This document shows, piece by piece, positions 4,303 through 5,557 of a DNA stretch of 5,557 nt. The position numbers and the translations under genes are program-made. Location: positions 1 through 5,557 of the forward strand of contig DUOR01000270.1 of assembly GCA_012838715.1 (NCBI GenBank), given 5' to 3'. This stretch comes from Actinomycetales bacterium (GTDB taxonomy: Bacteria; Actinomycetota; Actinomycetes; Mycobacteriales; Mycobacteriaceae). Within the stretch, counting starts at the first letter, position 1, and each line of letters starts with the position of its first letter. The notes beneath the pieces were generated by a model. That model was not told the origin of the DNA, did not search any database, and saw only the letters and a program-made list of their open reading frames with translations.

Positions 4303-5246
4303 AGGAACCCCTGGGCGAGCGCCGCGCCACGGGCGGCGTCGTCGACGGTGACGTACAAATCCGCGCCCTTGGCCCGCTCGATGCGCAACCCCTCGCCGCC
4401 GCGCAGCAGAATGGCCGTGCCCTTGCCGCTGATGCGGTAACCCCAGCCGCCCCAATCCAGCGGCCGGATCTGCACCGCCTCCACGGCCCGAATCGAGTCG
4501 TAGCCCAGGGAGCCGCGCGGGATGCCCGGCAGGAACCGCCAATGGATGCCTTTCGCGTCCACGCGCACGCGCACCGACAGCATGACGGCCCACAACACGG
4601 CCATCAGCAGCAGAATCACGCCGAGCACAATCGCGGACGCGGTGGAGCCGTCCCGGATCGTCACAACCGCGGACGCCGCGACGGCCACAACGGCCACCCC
4701 GACGGCGAGGAGCACGGGCCAGGGGGAATGGGCCCGGCCGAACCACACTGCCCGAGTGGAGCCGGAGACGGCGACGGGCTCGGCGGCGGGAACCGAATCA
4801 TCGGCCGCGGGCGGCGGTTTCAGCACCGACGCCACCAGGATGCCGCCGGCGATGGCGGCGATGAAGGGCACCGCGATGCCCCAGACGGGAAGGCGGAACC
4901 CGGCGGCGTCGGCAAGCCCCGCCTGCGGGGCCAGGGTGGTGACCAGCAGCGACGACAGGAGCACCACCGTGCCCGTGAGGAAGCCGGCGGCGCCGCGGGT
5001 GACGCCCCCGGCGGACCCGCGGGAGGCGAGGACGGCGTAGGCCGCGGTGAGCACGGCCGCCGTGCCCGCCGTCCAGGCGATGAAGCCCGCCGGCGAGCCG
5101 AAACCGTCGGCGGCCAGGTCCGGGCCGAAGTGCGTGGCCACGGGGTCGGGGAGATCGGGCAGCAGCCACATGGCGACGCCGCCGGCGACGGCGATGACGG
5201 CCGCGCAGATGCCGGACACGGTCGCGATGAAACGGTTCGTGCTCAT
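4290..5246 (-). CDS. DUF1648-like multi-pass membrane protein with C-terminal soluble domain
   Basis: This is a 318-aa protein. A first membrane segment (about 8-29) leads into PDLPDPVATHFGPDLAADGFGS (30-51), which has the P-x-H-x-G pattern of DUF1648, the domain found at the start of SdpI-type membrane proteins. Further membrane segments lie at about 54-73, 86-105, 120-142, 176-196 and 203-225, making six. A linker rich in Pro and Ala (144-165) splits them into a four-segment and a two-segment group. The last 90 residues are soluble, with VRVRVDAKGIHWRF, WGGWGYRISGKGTAILLRGG and LYVTVDDAARGAALAQGF, a pattern I associate with PH-like domains of bacterial membrane proteins. Function is unknown; envelope stress or antimicrobial-peptide immunity is a guess from SdpI. 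The ATG (5244-5246) overlaps the stop of the GntR gene by 4 nt and has GGGGAG 4 nt upstream. The stop overlaps the opposite 57-aa gene by 13 bp. Confidence 0.87.
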   Translation of the reverse strand: MSTNRFIATVSGICAAVIAVAGGVAMWLLPDLPDPVATHFGPDLAADGFGSPAGFIAWTAGTAAVLTAAYAVLASRGSAGGVTRGAAGFLTGTVVLLSSLLVTTLAPQAGLADAAGFRLPVWGIAVPFIAAIAGGILVASVLKPPPAADDSVPAAEPVAVSGSTRAVWFGRAHSPWPVLLAVGVAVVAVAASAVVTIRDGSTASAIVLGVILLLMAVLWAVMLSVRVRVDAKGIHWRFLPGIPRGSLGYDSIRAVEAVQIRPLDWGGWGYRISGKGTAILLRGGEGLRIERAKGADLYVTVDDAARGAALAQGFLYRS

Positions 5247-5557
5247 TGGACTCCCCGGATGGTCAGGCCCGCGATGAGATCGGACAGGGGGACGGAGGAT
5301 TCGCGGGCGATGGCGGCCAGGCGGTCGAGCGCGGCCTCCATCTGCGGCGAGGCGGGGTGGGTCGCGTTCGGGCCGGCGACGACGATGGCGCCGCGGCCGC
5401 GGCGGAGCTCGACCACGCCGTCGTCGCGCAACTCCCGGTACGCGCGCAGCACGGTGTTGCGGTTGAGGTCGAGGGAGGTCGCCAGCTCTCCGGCGGACGG
5501 GAGACGGTCTCCGGGGGAGAGCTCTCCGGACTCGACCTGGTCGACGACCTGACGGAC
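5243..5557 (-). CDS. GntR-family (YtrA-type) transcriptional regulator, 5' end outside window
   Basis: The frame is open from the right edge down to TGA at 5243-5245, giving 104 visible residues. It begins inside the winged helix-turn-helix domain (QVVDQVESGELSPGDRLPSA, then GELATSLDLNRNTVLRAYRE, with the recognition helix at about 30-43 and the wing VVELRRGRGAIVV). After the DNA-binding domain only about 40 residues remain (PQMEAALDRLAAIARESSVP and a short tail). There is no FCD or UTRA effector domain, and this short architecture is that of the YtrA subfamily. Perhaps 10-20 N-terminal residues are missing. YtrA regulators usually repress an operon that starts with their own gene and encodes membrane proteins, often transporters or envelope-stress factors. 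Here the stop overlaps the start of the DUF1648 membrane gene by 4 nt, so that gene is the likely target. The GTG at 5450-5452 is internal and not the start. Confidence 0.93.
   Translation of the reverse strand, partial: VRQVVDQVESGELSPGDRLPSAGELATSLDLNRNTVLRAYRELRDDGVVELRRGRGAIVVAGPNATHPASPQMEAALDRLAAIARESSVPLSDLIAGLTIRGVQ

Noticed and set aside
5516..5527. A 12-bp perfect palindrome GGAGAGCTCTCC inside the GntR gene, and a 10-bp direct repeat AGCTCTCCGG at 5484 and 5520
   Set aside because: Both fall in the DNA-binding domain coding sequence and result from repeated GEL codons (SGELSPG and AGELA). An autoregulatory operator would be expected upstream of the gene, outside the window.
3999..5552. 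A 517-codon open frame on the plus strand
   Set aside because: It is mostly antisense to the DUF1648 and GntR genes, which have clear motifs and junctions. Its translation is low-complexity Gly, Arg, His and Pro, typical of empty frames in GC-rich DNA.

Overview
The window is about 5.6 kb of very GC-rich DNA, probably chromosomal, with strong G/C third-position bias in the genes. The rimM-trmD pair, starts that look leaderless behind TANNNT-type -10 elements, a DtxR/IdeR-like iron box and a short GntR regulator next to a DUF1648 membrane protein together suggest an actinobacterium. Corynebacterium or a close relative is most likely. That placement is inference, since no rRNA or other decisive marker is present.

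Layout from left to right. (1) Positions 1-860 (+) hold the C-terminal part of an ABC-F ribosome-associated ATPase. It is followed after 10 nt by (2) rimM (871-1449, +) and trmD (1449-2339, +), which share one base. These encode a 30S maturation factor and the tRNA m1G37 methyltransferase, and both carry an extra internal segment compared with typical family members. This is a translation-related block. (3) A small cupin gene (2343-2675, -) ends only 3 nt from the trmD stop. (4) A 73-nt divergent intergenic region (2676-2748) contains a strong Shine-Dalgarno and a candidate -10 for the cupin, a candidate DtxR-type box, and a candidate -10 for the rightward operon.

(5) Positions 2749-4302 (+) form a tight four-gene operon in which each junction is a 4-nt stop/start overlap (ATGA, GTGA, ATGA). 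The genes encode an unrecognised 143-aa protein, a PAP2-type membrane phosphatase with the active-site motifs (motif 2 as PSAH), a 97-aa single-pass membrane protein, and a 57-aa charged microprotein with a near-ideal Shine-Dalgarno. (6) On the minus strand, a YtrA-type GntR regulator (cut by the right edge) overlaps by 4 nt the start of a 318-aa membrane protein with an N-terminal DUF1648-like region, six predicted membrane segments and a C-terminal soluble domain. The end of this gene overlaps the end of the 57-aa gene by 13 bp, head-on.

The least explained part is the four-gene PAP2 cassette. Its phosphatase probably acts on a lipid (poly)phosphate in the envelope, and the three coupled partners have no function I can recognise. 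The GntR/DUF1648 pair next to it may be a second, separately controlled envelope module. Nothing in the window indicates a mobile element, CRISPR array, tRNA, rRNA or riboswitch. The longest stretch without a gene is the 73-nt divergent region.
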